Source: Plantago elongata
Taxonomy: Eukaryota > Streptophyta > Magnoliopsida > Lamiales > Plantaginaceae
Direction of reading: 5' to 3'
Assembly (NCBI GenBank): GCA_036897095.1
Contig: JAYMSP010000053.1
Span: forward strand, 36,774-100,773
DNA: 64,000 bases
Below are positions 48,352 through 60,790 of the stretch, piece by piece. The notes below the pieces were generated by a model, which worked only from the letters and a program-made list of their open reading frames with translations, was not told the DNA's origin and searched no databases. The position numbers were made by a program, and so were the translations under genes. Position 1 is the stretch's first letter. Every line of letters begins with the position of its first letter.

Positions 48352-51300
48352 TATAACATAATATTCAAACAAAACCGGGGTGTAGAACTGAGATACACTT
48401 CACACGTGTGCAATGCATTTTTTTCTAAACAAAAAAGATAACTCAAACCCCGACCTATAGAGAATCAAAGTACGAAGTAGATGACATTTTATTTAATCAT
48501 ATTCACCACATCTTTTATATTTTCATTGGCATAATTTACTTAATTTAAATTCTATATCTACAAAAAAAACTACGTCAATACATGACGTTGTAACACGTGT
48601 TACCCAAATTCTAGTATATAATAATTATGCAGTTTTGTGCAGGGACGGACGTAGGATTTCAACTTCGGAGGAGTGAAACTATATATACGAGGGGTTTTCG
48701 AGGGTTGGGGGGTTGGAATTCAAAATTTTCAAAATTATTATCTACGAAAAACGATTTTAAATATTGTATTTTGTATACTAATTATGTGATTGAATCATTT
48801 TGTGTAGGATCTTTGATATTTTCTGAACTCTCAAGAGTGTTTCTTAACCGTAAACATGAATGTACACTTTTCCCCAAATCAATTTAGACTACAAGTGTAT
48901 AATTTTAAATTTGAATTGAATATTCTCCCCTCAGCTTGTATTGAATTTTTAAAATTAGTTCGATCAATTAATAAAAATTGATGTTCATTTCAAACTTATG
49001 TAGCATGTGCCAAGATACTGGCCTACATCAACGGGGTGAGAAGCAAACCAGTTGTGTGACGGCCATAACCTTAGCGTATATCCTTCTTCCCCATTAACAA
49101 AACATACTGTAAGTCTTTTAATGCGGCAATCTTATAGAAAAGCAGTCCCATCTTGTGTCATTCCCCCAGAAATCCTAATTAATTCCACATGTTACTGTGT
49201 GGTTGCCCGCCTGTATCCTGAAATCTACGAGATGGTCCTACTTTGAACATCACAATTTTAGCGGATAATTTCGGTTTGTCATTACATTTTCAGCTAGCTT
49301 TTCAGTTAAAAAAGATCATTATGTAAACGTGTAACTTTTCAAACACGCTAGGTGGTTTGACAAGCTAACTACCAACCACCTTTTCAGCTAGTTTTACTAA
49401 ATATGAATATATAATGGGGATAGAGAACTTGTGGTCCAATCTGTTTGTAGCGCATATTGAATAATTTTCACGTTACGAAAAGGTATTTGCCAGAAAAAAT
49501 AACTCACTTTTAATTTTTACTACCATTATTTTAATCAACCTCCTTAAAAATTGTTATTAATTAATAAAATGAAAAACTTTTATTGAAATGTGGATAAGAG
49601 AATATGTATAATAAATAGTAGAAATTTCCATCAGTATATACAGACGGACTACATACATCCACGAATCATATAAATATCATATCAATTCAATCCGCTAAAT
49701 GCAAATTAAAAAATACTTATATGTTCCCACACAATAGGAAGGAAATGTCTAATCACATTAGTGTACATTTTGTATGTATGCCAAAAGCTTATAGGTAGGC
49801 TGGTTTGGTATGATCTTTCCTCATACTAGTAAAAAAAAGTGGCACGAAATTTTCAAGAAGTTTACAACAATGTATGGCATAATTCGGCTTAAACCGGATT
49901 TAAAAAACATACGCTAAAAAAGTGACAAAGGATAAAATCATATCCTATTCTATACCGAAATCAAAAAGATTTCTAAATAGTGTTTAACTGAGTTTGACAT
50001 CAACATCAACAAACTTAAACCGTAATTTGAATTATGTTATCAATAACTTTTCAACTTTAGAGTTCTTTTTTATAAAGAAAACTCGTTACAACTTCTTAAA
50101 CAAACTAGCTGAAAAACTAGCTGATTTAAAAAGCTAATTAAGTTAGTTTGTTGAAAAAAAAAATTACCAACTACGTTTTCAGCTACCAACTACAGCTTCA
50201 CAGTAGATTTGTTAAATATAGCCTTTCGTATGCAAACTCAATTTGTGTTCAAGATCAAGACAATTGAATAGTAGTAGTACTAAGTGGAGTAATTATTTTG
50301 TTGGTGTACCATATTGGATTATAATTTGTATAGCCAAACTTTGAAGAATAAAGAAGTCTAGTATCATTTGCTTCAATGGATTGTCATTATTCTACTGAAT
50401 ATATTATGATGAGGCGTGCGCATGCGTTTATAATTTACCAAAGTGTATGTATCTACTCACTCTCTTGGCCTTCTTACCAGAGCATGTTTCAACGAGTAAT
50501 AATATACCAGTTGACATCTAAATCATCATATGAGATCTCCATCATTTCTTGCAAACTCAAGCTTGCAACTTGCAAGTAGGTAAAAAGCTCTATCATGTTG
50601 TCTATCGTATACCAGTATAGGTTCTTACCATCAGAGGAAAATACTCAATACCCCATTTGATTCATGATGACAAAACGCGATAGTGGGTTGTTAAGTATAT
50701 GCGGAAATAGTCTAAATACGGACAAGGTTATCGCACGTACAAGAGTAGATGCACGTTGGCAGCGGCCAACTCAACTGGTGGTAGTAAGGGGGCTATGTAT
50801 AATGTATCTCACTCAAGCATGCGGTGACTCCACTCAAAAAATCCACCATGATCTCACTTCCTACTACCTAGCTAGTGCATCATATCTTGTTCATCTACCT
50901 ATATTATTCTTTACCCTTCTCTTTCGGGCTTGTTTCTTAATCCTTTTTTCGATATAAAAACTATTGCAAGTCTTGACCAAAGTAATATTAGCAAAATCAA
51001 GCATGCAGTAGAACTAATAATATACTACTACTTCTTTAGGGTCGTTATCCTTCTGTCATCAATATTGTCCCTAGTTGATTTTCTTTGGGGTCTGTGTGTC
51101 TGGTCAACTTTCGAATTGTTTTATGGGGGAGGGCATTCTAGTCAATTGAAGGTAGGCACAAGTGAAAAGTAAGCATTCATTGTGTTGTGAGCTTACCTTG
51201 TTCTGAGGAGACAGTGTCCAATGTTGCTAGAGAGTGGATTCTGAGATGATTTCCTGGAGACTTTTGTACTTCCACAAAAGGTTTTTCCCAGTATCTTATT

Positions 51301-52881
51301 GACATGTCACAATCTGCACCAAGTTAATGGATTTAATAGAATAATCCAGTGTATTTTCATGATGCACGCGAGTGGATAGACGATCGTTTCTGCCTACCTG
51401 TTGCATGAAATAAGAAACTATGTTAAAAAGACGACTATGGTAAAGGGACCTGCTCGAATAATCAAGAAGTAACTGGTCAAATAGTACGAATTGAACTTAG
51501 AAGTTAATCGCTAACAAAGAGGGAAAATGATGGAGCTTTAATGAGATCTGCCTGAACATGAAAACATAGATAAGCAAATAAAAATGGGTAAATTTACATA
51601 ATCAATTTGTGTTGTCACGCTGTTTAGTCTTTGTCTCTTTGAATCAGGTATCTGATGTTCACATTTAAAATCTGTCTCAGGAGAAACAAAGCTGTTCCTT
51701 TGACATCAGATTAAATGGGATAACTAGATTTAGTCACCCTCAGACACGAGGAGGCACATATCGCCAACTCGCTGTAAAGATGACAGTGATCATTATGCAT
51801 CATAAAATCTATAAAAGCAGCAAGCAATGTAACAGAACATATCGCCTGCCATTTTTTAGTTTTTCCAAAATCACACATGCAAATTGAACAGCAGAATTCC
51901 TAGTCATGGAAATAGATAAGAGAAGAGCTGGTCCACACACCGTGAAGATTGAATTATGTCATGTCAAGCTTTCAGGCATGCATTGCTGATAACATTAAGT
52001 GTATCAATTCTGAATCACAACCAGTCATGACTAAAACCAACATGAGATCGAACAAAGGAAACATGAAATTTTATACCTTTCGAGTGCAAAGATCTTCAAG
52101 CCTTCTGCATCACAGTATATGCTGAAAAAGACCATATTTGAACCCTCCCTGGCTTCTGCACTCTACTATTAAAATCTGAGGCGCTTCTAGCCAGTCAGTC
52201 TCACCTAATTATTATATCCTCTCCAGAGGGAAAAAAATAAAGGTACTCCTATTTCACAACTACCAGAACTTAATATGTAAGACACACAACTCTCCTGTGT
52301 CCGTCTAGTTCCTGTTGTAAATTTTGATGATATTAGCTGAACAGTTTTTCACCTTATTCATGACAAACGAGAAAAGGCAGGGAAATACTGATTTACTATA
52401 TCCAAAACAACTATTGCAGATTGAAGATTAAGCAGAGCTACCCAAAACTTCAAGAACATTTGTAGCATCGGTAAAATTCAACGTGTGAAGTGTGAACTGC
52501 ATAAAAGCCGCTACCTCATAAAATATGTGCACCACACCTAACTGGTAACTGCCCGAGGAGGGAGAAACGGAGGAAAAAAAAAGACCTATATTTCATTATG
52601 AATTTGTAGCTAACCAAAACAACACAGGTTAACATGGTACAAGTTTGCAACAAACATACTACACAAGTACATAACTTCTATATCTAAATCTTAGTTATAA
52701 ATTGTAAAGACAGGTGATGCTGAAGAACACCTCATACAAAGGATGTTGTATGGGCTTCACATACAAGAACTGATTACGGGATCATTCAATGAACTCTTGA
52801 TAATAAAATCAGCGAAATTTACTGGGCAACATTATTTCTGCACCTGTCCTGTTTCTTTGTTATTTCCATGAGAGCAACCAA

Positions 52882-55800
52882 TCAGAAATCCGAATGGTAC
52901 AAACAAACTAAACTCGAATGATTTACAGGAGATCGACACAGAGGACACTCGGGCTTCTCGTTGCACCATTCCATGATGCAGTTCCTGTTAAAAGTGAAAT
53001 GCATGAGATTAGATGAAACATGTATATCAGAGAAGTGTATACGAATCATGATAAGTCAAATGTATCAGAGCTCATACCAGCAAAATACATGACCACAGGG
53101 GGTGGCAGTTGGATTTTGGCGGTTGCTCAGGCAGAGTGTGCATTTACTCACTACATTCACTTGAGACTGTCATATCAACAATATCTACTACTTACTCTCA
53201 AAAGGATTAAGAAAACTTAACAACAATGTCTGCAACAACATATAATGTGCTATAGAGAAAATATAGCAGAAAACATTGACCAGTAATCAGATTAAACACT
53301 ATGTCCACTACTATCAAGGGCTAGGGTGATAAGACATTAACTAAAACAGGAGGCCTGTATAATTTCTTACAACATGGTGAACTGGTAGCAGATGTCCTTC
53401 AGAAGTATTTGACTTGTGCATGTAACTTTGCAAGTTCATATTTAGTTTCAGTAGAACAGGCTAATCACTATAGCTTCCTATAACCACATGCAGACACTTA
53501 ATACAGCCATCGAGACAGAAAAAGGAGGGGCCAGGGTTGTTTTAGATTTTGGATAGATACCTCTGATGCCGACGTCGATTCCATAGACAAACTACTCTTC
53601 TCAGGTTCCTCCGTTATCAGATTACCCTCCTCATTTAATATAGGTAATCCTCTTCCTGCAAAAGTGTTTAGACATTTGTAAGAATAGACTCGTTGGTTGG
53701 ATGATAATAATTTACACCAAGAAAGAAATTGATTTAGAAGTTGGAAATTAATATAAATCCAATAGACCCAATCATGACTTTCTGAGATACACGGATGTTC
53801 TACATCAATGTAGATATCCAGATTCTGTGAATCTAGCAAAACACCCTATTACAATTTCCATTTCTAGATTTTACCGGCAAAAGCATCATAAGACCATGTC
53901 AGCTTGCAACCTTCTGAAGACAAGTACTAACCTGATGAAGTTTGATAAGTTCCAAGAGATGTTTGTTGGAGTGAAGGTGCAAGCGAAGATAAATTGCTTC
54001 TGCGTAACCCTTCAGCAGCAATAATACAAAGCTGAACTAACAGGAACACCCCCAATATTTGATATCTGCAGCAGAATAAATTTCAGGCAAAAAGTTAAAC
54101 AAGAACTTGAGGGGTGAAATAGGTTTGGCTCCAGATAGTGTAAATCAGCATATAGACCTGGTCTAGCAGGAAAAAGGAATTCTCCTAGAAACTTATTTCC
54201 TGATCATTTTGATAATCAAATCATAATAATTATAATATAGGCTGTTACAAGAATAGAAAATGTACTAGATGAATTGAATCAAATTTACCAAAAAAAATCC
54301 ATATTCTCATACTTGCAAACATTTCAAATTTCAAGCACACTGCATTTTACTTGAAAAAAGGGGCAAAGTGAGGCCTATTCAAATCAATTTAATATAAGGA
54401 CATGCAACTAGAGTTCAATGATAAAGGACAGATGTACCTTGGGCGCTGATTAGTAGGTTTGCCAATGAAAACATAACGAATCCCAGCAGCCCGTTTCGAT
54501 AAATGGTAGTACAGCCCTGTGAATAAAAAAAATATAAGAACCACAGACTAATTACCATTCTTTCTAGTAATGCTTGGCTTTCAAGACAGTGATCAACATT
54601 CAGTGCTTCACCTTCAAAATAAAAGAACATGAGATTTGCACGAAGAATCAAAATGAAAAACTCGCGAGCTAAAGGAACAACCTGCAAGAACAGTGTGAAA
54701 GGAATCACAGTGAGAAAATTATCAACAAACGGACAATAGTACAAACCAAGTCTTCTTATATTAAACAAGGTTTCAATTACAATTGACAATCAAGTATGGG
54801 GGAGTGTGTGCGGAAGAGAGCATACTGAGGGACACCTCTGAACTGCAGATGACCAGAGTCGCCTGATTCTGGTCTTCAATCGTGACAATGCTGAACCATG
54901 AACTTGTGAATTCAAAGATGATGAGATTCCATCACTACTGATTGGTGGGGTTTGACTATCTGAGATATTTTCAGTACCATTATCATCTTGCAGTAAATCA
55001 GCCATGGTGATGCCTCTAGAAGCAATACGTGAGCTGCAAACACAATAAATCATAAAAAAAGTAAACAAAAGGTATATCGACCGTATCCTGGTGAGCAACA
55101 TGGAGAACTCTGAAGCAATAATAAAACTAAAGCATACTGATACCTGATCCTTTCTGCAATATACGGGAATGCTGCCTGATAAAAGATAAATAGACTACGC
55201 CTTGCTGGGTTAGGGGGAAGTCCATGAGATCCTGAAACCTGTGAAAAGCAGCAATTACTGAAACTCATAAAATCAATGTAACTTCTAAGCTCTAATCATA
55301 TTAAGAATAGTCAAACTACCACATACTGACAGATTTTTAATCATCATTGTTTGCAACTAATGGATACTGCACAGTAATCCACCAATACTGATACCATGTT
55401 CTACAACAATACTAAGCAATGGACTTGAGACTGTTGGTCAGCAATATTGATACACTAGTCTACAACAAACAATATTACATTAAACCGTCTTCAAGCAAAA
55501 CATGTCTTCTTGTTTGAAGAACTTCATCTCTGAACACGAGCACATGATATTGGGCATGTGATCGGCACCAATTTCTATAAAACAAAAATTCTCCAACTTG
55601 TAGTGACCAACCTTGTTCAATTAAATATCCCCGAAAGAACAGAAAGCATCGATTCACCATGTAGATTCCACAAACAAATACACACTCTTGCACGAGAGTC
55701 AGAGACACACACCTGAGTAATATCACAATACTCCTCTCCTAGAGTCTGCTTTCCAGCACCAGTTGTCAACAAATAATACAACATCTGTCCCAAAAGTTTT

Positions 55801-56698
55801 GCCTGCCATTCAAAATCAACAAACTCACCAAACAATAACCAAAATCCAATGTCTCAATTCATTGTCAAAAAGGATGAGGTAAACTGCCAATAATATAAGG
55901 AAATAGTCTCGCTGCTCTTGTATAAGTTAATTCTCGCTCTACCACAAAAAGTAAAACCACAACTGCTAAGTAATCATTTCACTACCAATACAAAATTAAA
56001 TGTGAAATCAAACTACTGTCTAAGTGATGATCCCAATTCTAGCAGCTGTTTAGGTTTGACATATCAAATTATCGACAAACCTAAAGCATATCTTAATCCT
56101 ACACCTTAATCCACATTCCATCACATATCATAATATCATATCAAAGCAAATGCCACAAATATGAGAACCTAGCCACTCTTCTCAAATTTAAACAACATAT
56201 GTCCAAGTAATCATTTAAACTCCAAAAGATAATTAAGATGCAGCAGCTAATGAGGTTCGACTGACATATCAAATCATCGCCAAAAATATGCTAAATGCTA
56301 AATACGATACACCATAGCAGTCCGAAGCAATCATTTCAATACAAAATGCTAATTAGTCATTTCATATGAAACAGTAATTGCAGACCTCATTCTGATACGT
56401 AACAGCAACTCTCGTACCTGAAAAATCACACACGAATTTCACATTTAGCTATCTATCCGCACATTAGTTGATCAGGAGAAAAGGAGGAGAGAGGTAGAGT
56501 ACCGAAGAGGTGACGGAAAGAGTCGCGACAAGCTTCGTAGACGAAGGAAGCGTACTGGTCATCCTTCTCAGCCGCTCGCATTATTTCCGGCTGAGCTGCC
56601 AACGGAAACCGCCGTATGCCTGTGGATGAGCTGGCTTCTGCATCGAAGTTGTTGGTTGAAGCATCGTTGTGAACAGCAGTTGGATCTGTCAGCACCAT
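52882..56698 (-). CDS. PEX10: Peroxisome biogenesis factor 10 (PEX10), RING-type E3 ligase
   Basis: Eleven exons: 56503-56698, 56386-56417, 55713-55802, 55144-55238, 54826-55033, 54612-54681, 54438-54516, 53932-54065, 53561-53655, 53078-53166 and 52882-52984. They join to 396 aa. PEX10, with PEX2 and PEX12, forms the peroxisomal RING complex that ubiquitylates the PEX5 receptor for recycling. Marks are [41 protein letters not shown], membrane segments ([33 protein letters not shown]) and [18 protein letters not shown] complete C3HC4 RING follows: Cys342, Cys345, Cys357, His359, Cys362, Cys365, Cys376, Cys379. The C terminus, [11 protein letters not shown], is the same as in known plant PEX10. 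The acceptor of the RING exon (53166) is an internal AG that keeps frame. The Met at 56698 (MVLTDP) was preferred to an in-frame Met at 56776. Confidence 0.95.
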
Positions 56699-56848
56699 AT
56701 TGGTCGATTGATGGAATAAAATTACACTCTTCTCTTCTCTTCTCTTCTTCTTCTTCCGCTTCCCAGTTCTGTGCAATTACTGTTGAATATCCCAAAGCAT
56801 GTCCAGGGATCGAAACGATGCCGTTTGAAATAAACTTAGTGAAAATAG

Positions 56849-56857
56849 AAAAAAAAA
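56849..56857 (-). terminator. Pol III terminator of tRNA-Asp
   Basis: Nine T residues on the minus strand, starting eight bases past the tRNA discriminator base. Confidence 0.85.
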
Positions 56858-56864
56858 CATTATT

Positions 56865-56936
56865 CGCCGTTGCCGGGGATCGAACCCGGGTCGTCCGCGT
56901 GACAGGCGGAAATACTCACCACTATACTACAACGAC
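56865..56936 (-). tRNA. tRNA-Asp (GTC)
   Basis: 72-nt intronless tRNA reading GTCGTTGTAGTATAGTGG at its 5' end. The acceptor stem GTCGTTG/CAACGGC pairs fully (one T-G), with discriminator G. The anticodon loop CTGTCAC contains GTC. The T-arm is CCGGG-TTCGATC-CCCGG. The anticodon stem is TCCGC/GCGGA; as I recall plant tRNA-Asp it is usually CCCGC/GCGGG, so this is a compensatory pair change. Internal A and B boxes are intact, and a T9 run follows. Confidence 0.97.
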
Positions 56937-57396
56937 TTTTTGCTTTGGGCAACCAACTTATATCCATATGACCCATACTTACTCCGTCCGGCTATTCTCA
57001 CTTACCTTTATTTATGTCGGGGATAGTATTTAATACGATGAGTACATTTTCGGGATGAGCCAGTTATATGAATGATTAGTTTTCTATGTTACATATGGTT
57101 GTTTATGACCTTGTTCAGTAAACTTATTAATGTCATCTGTCAAATTTATATTAACACCCACTAAATAACTTTATTATTATTAACAATTACAGAAAATTGA
57201 CAGATGAAATTAAATGAAGACGTACTAAACCAATTCATATTTTTTGAAAATAAAAACAAAAAGGAACTAGATAGCATATGTTTGGTAGTAAGAGTTTCCA
57301 GGCTTATCCATATTTCCGTCTCATAATTATGATTTTCATACATGACACAATCTACAGCAAGAAAAAGTTGTCACCAGGTTTAACATCTCAGCACGC
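56937..57396. other. Spacer between tRNA-Asp and NdhU
   Basis: Contains a Stowaway-like end fragment (TACTCCGTCCGGC, near 56980) and the NdhU upstream region. No other feature is supported. Confidence 0.5.
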
Positions 57397-58732
57397 ATGG
57401 CAGCATCATCTGCTACAGGAGCAGCTACCATTGCTTGCAATATAGCTGCACAAAACCGAGTGACATCGAAAACTTACCTCGTAAAGAACACTCCATGTTT
57501 CAACACTTCAGCAACTCGGTGCAGGAAACAGCTAGTTTTGAGAAGTTCTACGGATGAAAGTGCCACTGTGGCGACTGAAGACGCATTGAAGACTTCTGTG
57601 GAGGTTCCAAAGGGTCCTCCATCTCTCATTTCGGCTCTTAATGTTGAGAAAGCTTTACGTGGCATTGGTAAGTACTCCTGTCAAACTGAACTTGAAACCA
57701 TGCTATTTAATTGTGACAGTTTTTAGTCAAGTTGTTGATTATAAAAGTTTTAGAGAATTTGCAGCAATTACAGATGAAGATCACTATGGTAGGCTTGGAC
57801 TTCAAAGCAAGTGTTCATATGATCAGGTTCGCACCAAAACCTCTGGTATCTAGTATCTACAAGGGCGGACCTAGAATTTTTAATTAGAGGAGACGTATGG
57901 ATTGAGCACCCCCACTAGAAACATTTTCTCAAGTTTACAGTAATTTTTCAAGGTCCCGAAGGGTGATCGTCCCTATCCAACACCTCCAAATAAGCTTCTA
58001 GATTGACTGTATACCAAAAACATTCCACTCTTATCGTCTATAAGAGCAATCGTACTTACCTGGCACCTCTGAGTCCGCCATGATCTCAAAGCTTGATTTT
58101 GCCCTTCCAGGTTACTAGCGCGTACAAAATCAAGGTAGCGGAGACAATGAACCAAGGGCTAGCCGAAGATGAGCTTAGCAATCAACTTGAGCTTTTGAAG
58201 GTGAAGCCATTTAACAGCACGAATCATTCCCTGGTGTTGCTATGATGCACTTATAAATCATGTTATAGTAATTCAACTAGTGATGGAGTGGTGTGTATCT
58301 GATTTAATTTTTACAGGAATCGCACACCATATTATCGACTGAGGCAGAAAGGAGACTGTACGATTGGAGCTTGGCAAGAAAGGAGAAACCAGATAGATAT
58401 ATGTGGCCTCATGAGGTAGACATTACTCAAGTGCAGTTCCCAGGAAAAGCCACTGGTCAGGTACACTATTCGAATTTTGAAAAACACCATCAAGTTCAAT
58501 GGATTGGATGTAAGACACTATAGTTATGAAAATCTCACTTTTTCATTGATATAGTAATAGTTACAAAAGTTCCACCATATATCTATTAATGGTCTAATTG
58601 ATACTGGGTGGTTGGATTGTTACTAATCTGTTGCAGGAACCAGAGGATGTTGGACCAACAAGATTGGTAGGATACTTTGTGTTGAGCTGGCTGGCATTGT
58701 CAGTTGTTCTCTCAATTGCTCTAAACAGATAG
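57397..58732 (+). CDS. NDHU: Chloroplast NAD(P)H dehydrogenase subunit U (NdhU/CRRL)
   Basis: Five exons: 57397-57667, 57765-57826, 58111-58200, 58317-58460 and 58637-58732. They join to 220 aa. NdhU is a J-like subunit of the ferredoxin-binding part of the chloroplast NDH complex, which drives cyclic electron flow around photosystem I. The first 60 or so residues are a Ser/Thr/Ala-rich transit peptide (MAASSATGAATIACNIAAQN). Then come PPSLISALNVEKALRGI, the J-like core (AITDEDHYGRLGL, CSYDQVTSAYK, LSTEAERRLYDWSLARKEK), and EPEDVGPTRLVGYF. The C-terminal membrane helix is GYFVLSWLALSVVLSIAL, ending NR. The HPD motif of true J proteins is absent, as in the family. Intron 2 contains a GGGCGGACCTAG-type repeat around 57866-57980. 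Confidence 0.93.
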
Positions 58733-60609
58733 ACTACGTTCCATGGCTTATAAAATTATCTCCATCTGTTGGAGTACATGTGATATGATCATGATTAGGC
58801 ATCAAGTTTTAACAAGTTGATGAATAAAATTCACTGTATATTTTTTATGCCAAATCAAATCCACTAGTTACTACTCGGACCTCGGTTAATGTACTTAAAT
58901 ACATCTAATTAAGAATATACCGTATTAATTTTACCAGAATCGTGAGCAACTATGCCAAATTGCCATTGCAATATCACCTTCTTGTAGTTAAAAAAGTTCA
59001 AGATCGCTTCTTTTGCTCGGAAGTTCTAAACTTCAATATTTTCCTTCTAATTGTTCTGAAAATCCATTGAGTTTCCTGAAAACCCTAACGTCATCTAATT
59101 AATTTGCAATCTTAGTTATTCAAATTAAGAATCACGTTCAAAATTCATAATTATTTTTAACGTGATTCTATAGATATATTGTCATATTTATCTTCTATGC
59201 TGAATAGTGTTGAATCGAAATCAATTATTATTTTATATGAGAAGACCTCCTAACACAATTAATGGTATCTCCATAATCTTATTAGTCATGTTTTATAATC
59301 GATCCATCACTTGGTAAAAAAATCCAACAGCCGTTTTGAATACCATTTTGCATTGCCAAATTTGTCCTCATATTGCTCAAGCAGATACATCTCCTTCAAC
59401 ACCATATCGTCCACATGTTAGGGTTTAGTTAAGGTAGTCCTTCTATGCTTCTATAATATCCATTACCTACTACCGAGATCAGGCTGGCAACTCTTTCATC
59501 CCAAGTAGATTCCATTCCAACAGTCCTCAGTCAAAATTACATGTAAGAAACAACAATATCTCCTCAAAGCTTTCCGCAGAAACCAGCCATTGACCGATGG
59601 GCTATTCGTCATGGAAGATTTCACCCACATCACCCAATTCATTGGTGTCAACCCGAGTATTCGTCTATATTATTAATCACATATTTGTGTTAACCGGCCC
59701 ATGATTTTATTGTATTCCAACCAGTTATCACAATTATCGTCCTCATCATCCATGCAGCAGAATTTTTTAATGCAGGTTTGCAACCAATGATGGTTGGATC
59801 CAGATATTATGTGGGAGGTTGTACTACACATTCAATGAACCGAGGGGCAAATCAGAAAAAGCATATTCAGGGAATCTTCCACAAACATCTTTGCCATAAC
59901 TACACAACCAATTGTGCCGATCGCCAATCAAGTTCACCTCAGTTACACAACCACCTTAACTATCTCAATGGAAACCTTGGTTTAAACATAATACTGTTGT
60001 AATTGTCCTCCCCAATTATACATATTCACCTTCAACAACTTAGCCTCTCAACTAAACAGCCACAGCAAGAACCACCTCCCCTCAAATTACAATGAACAAC
60101 ACCACCATATAAGGTAGAGAACCATTTTTAAATGCTTAATTCAACCAATCGTTTATCAACCCCAGATCCTCGACTTCATTCCAAATGTCCGCCAGAAGGG
60201 GATATACCTTCATAACCCCCTTATATCAACAAATTACGCCTTTCTTGCATTATCAATTGTTTAAACCGACCACCCTTTTACCATCGTATTTATAAACGGA
60301 TACATCCTCCTTTCTAAAAGTTCCAATCATTTTACAGCACAAACACTTTTCCATTTCCAGATGAAAACCTATAGACACGTGCTGCCCTTTTATAGATTTT
60401 CGGTTACAAAAACACATTACAAAGAAAACCCAATATTCCATTTTTAGCAACCCCAAAACATACCAAACAAATTGTTTTGTAGAAGGGTGTTAGCGAGTGT
60501 AAAATGCCATTTGCGCAACTAGTGCCTATTTTTTCATTGAAAGTTTGAAAACAGATTTACCAGATGGAATTGGAAATACACGAAACAAACAAGATATTCA
60601 AACACATCA

Positions 60610-60790
60610 ACCTAGGGGTGTACATTTTAGTAACGATATACCGAACCGTACTAAAAACCGAAAATTGAAAACAAAATTGTATAAATTATAAGAACCGAAA
60701 ACCAAACCAAAATATAATTTCGATTTGGTTTTCAAACCGAAATTTTCAATAACCGTTCGATAAAAACCGAAAATACCGAAAAATAATGTG
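60610..60790. repeat. AACCGAAA-rich repeat
   Basis: Begins CTAGGGGTGTACATTTTAG and continues as many ACCGAAA/TTTCGGT words in both orientations, a common type of degenerate palindromic plant repeat. Ends are not sharply defined. Confidence 0.5.

Larger units (their letters stand above)
44511..52881. other. Gene-poor spacer with MITEs
   Basis: About 8.4 kb without a convincing gene. It contains a Tourist-like MITE (45365-45542) with two fragmentary relatives (about 49270-49400 and 50095-50235), a small MITE (47460-47563), a Stowaway-like MITE (48132-48351), a tRNA-tail-like fragment (about 48420-48470) and a GGACGGACGTAGG-type hAT-like left end near 48642. The 51170-52881 part may include the PEX10 3' UTR; a minus-strand GTAAGC at about 51195 resembles a donor but no reading frame goes with it. 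Confidence 0.55.

Noticed and set aside
51195-51300. Minus-strand GTAAGC donor preceded by an exon-like stretch
   Set aside because: No start codon, upstream exon or downstream partner exon could be joined in frame, so an untranslated or chance site is as likely.
56699-56776. N-terminal extension of PEX10 (MHRTGKRKKKKRREE)
   Set aside because: It is highly basic, derives from a GA-rich leader and is absent from known PEX10 proteins; the Met at 56698 fits the usual N-terminal length better.
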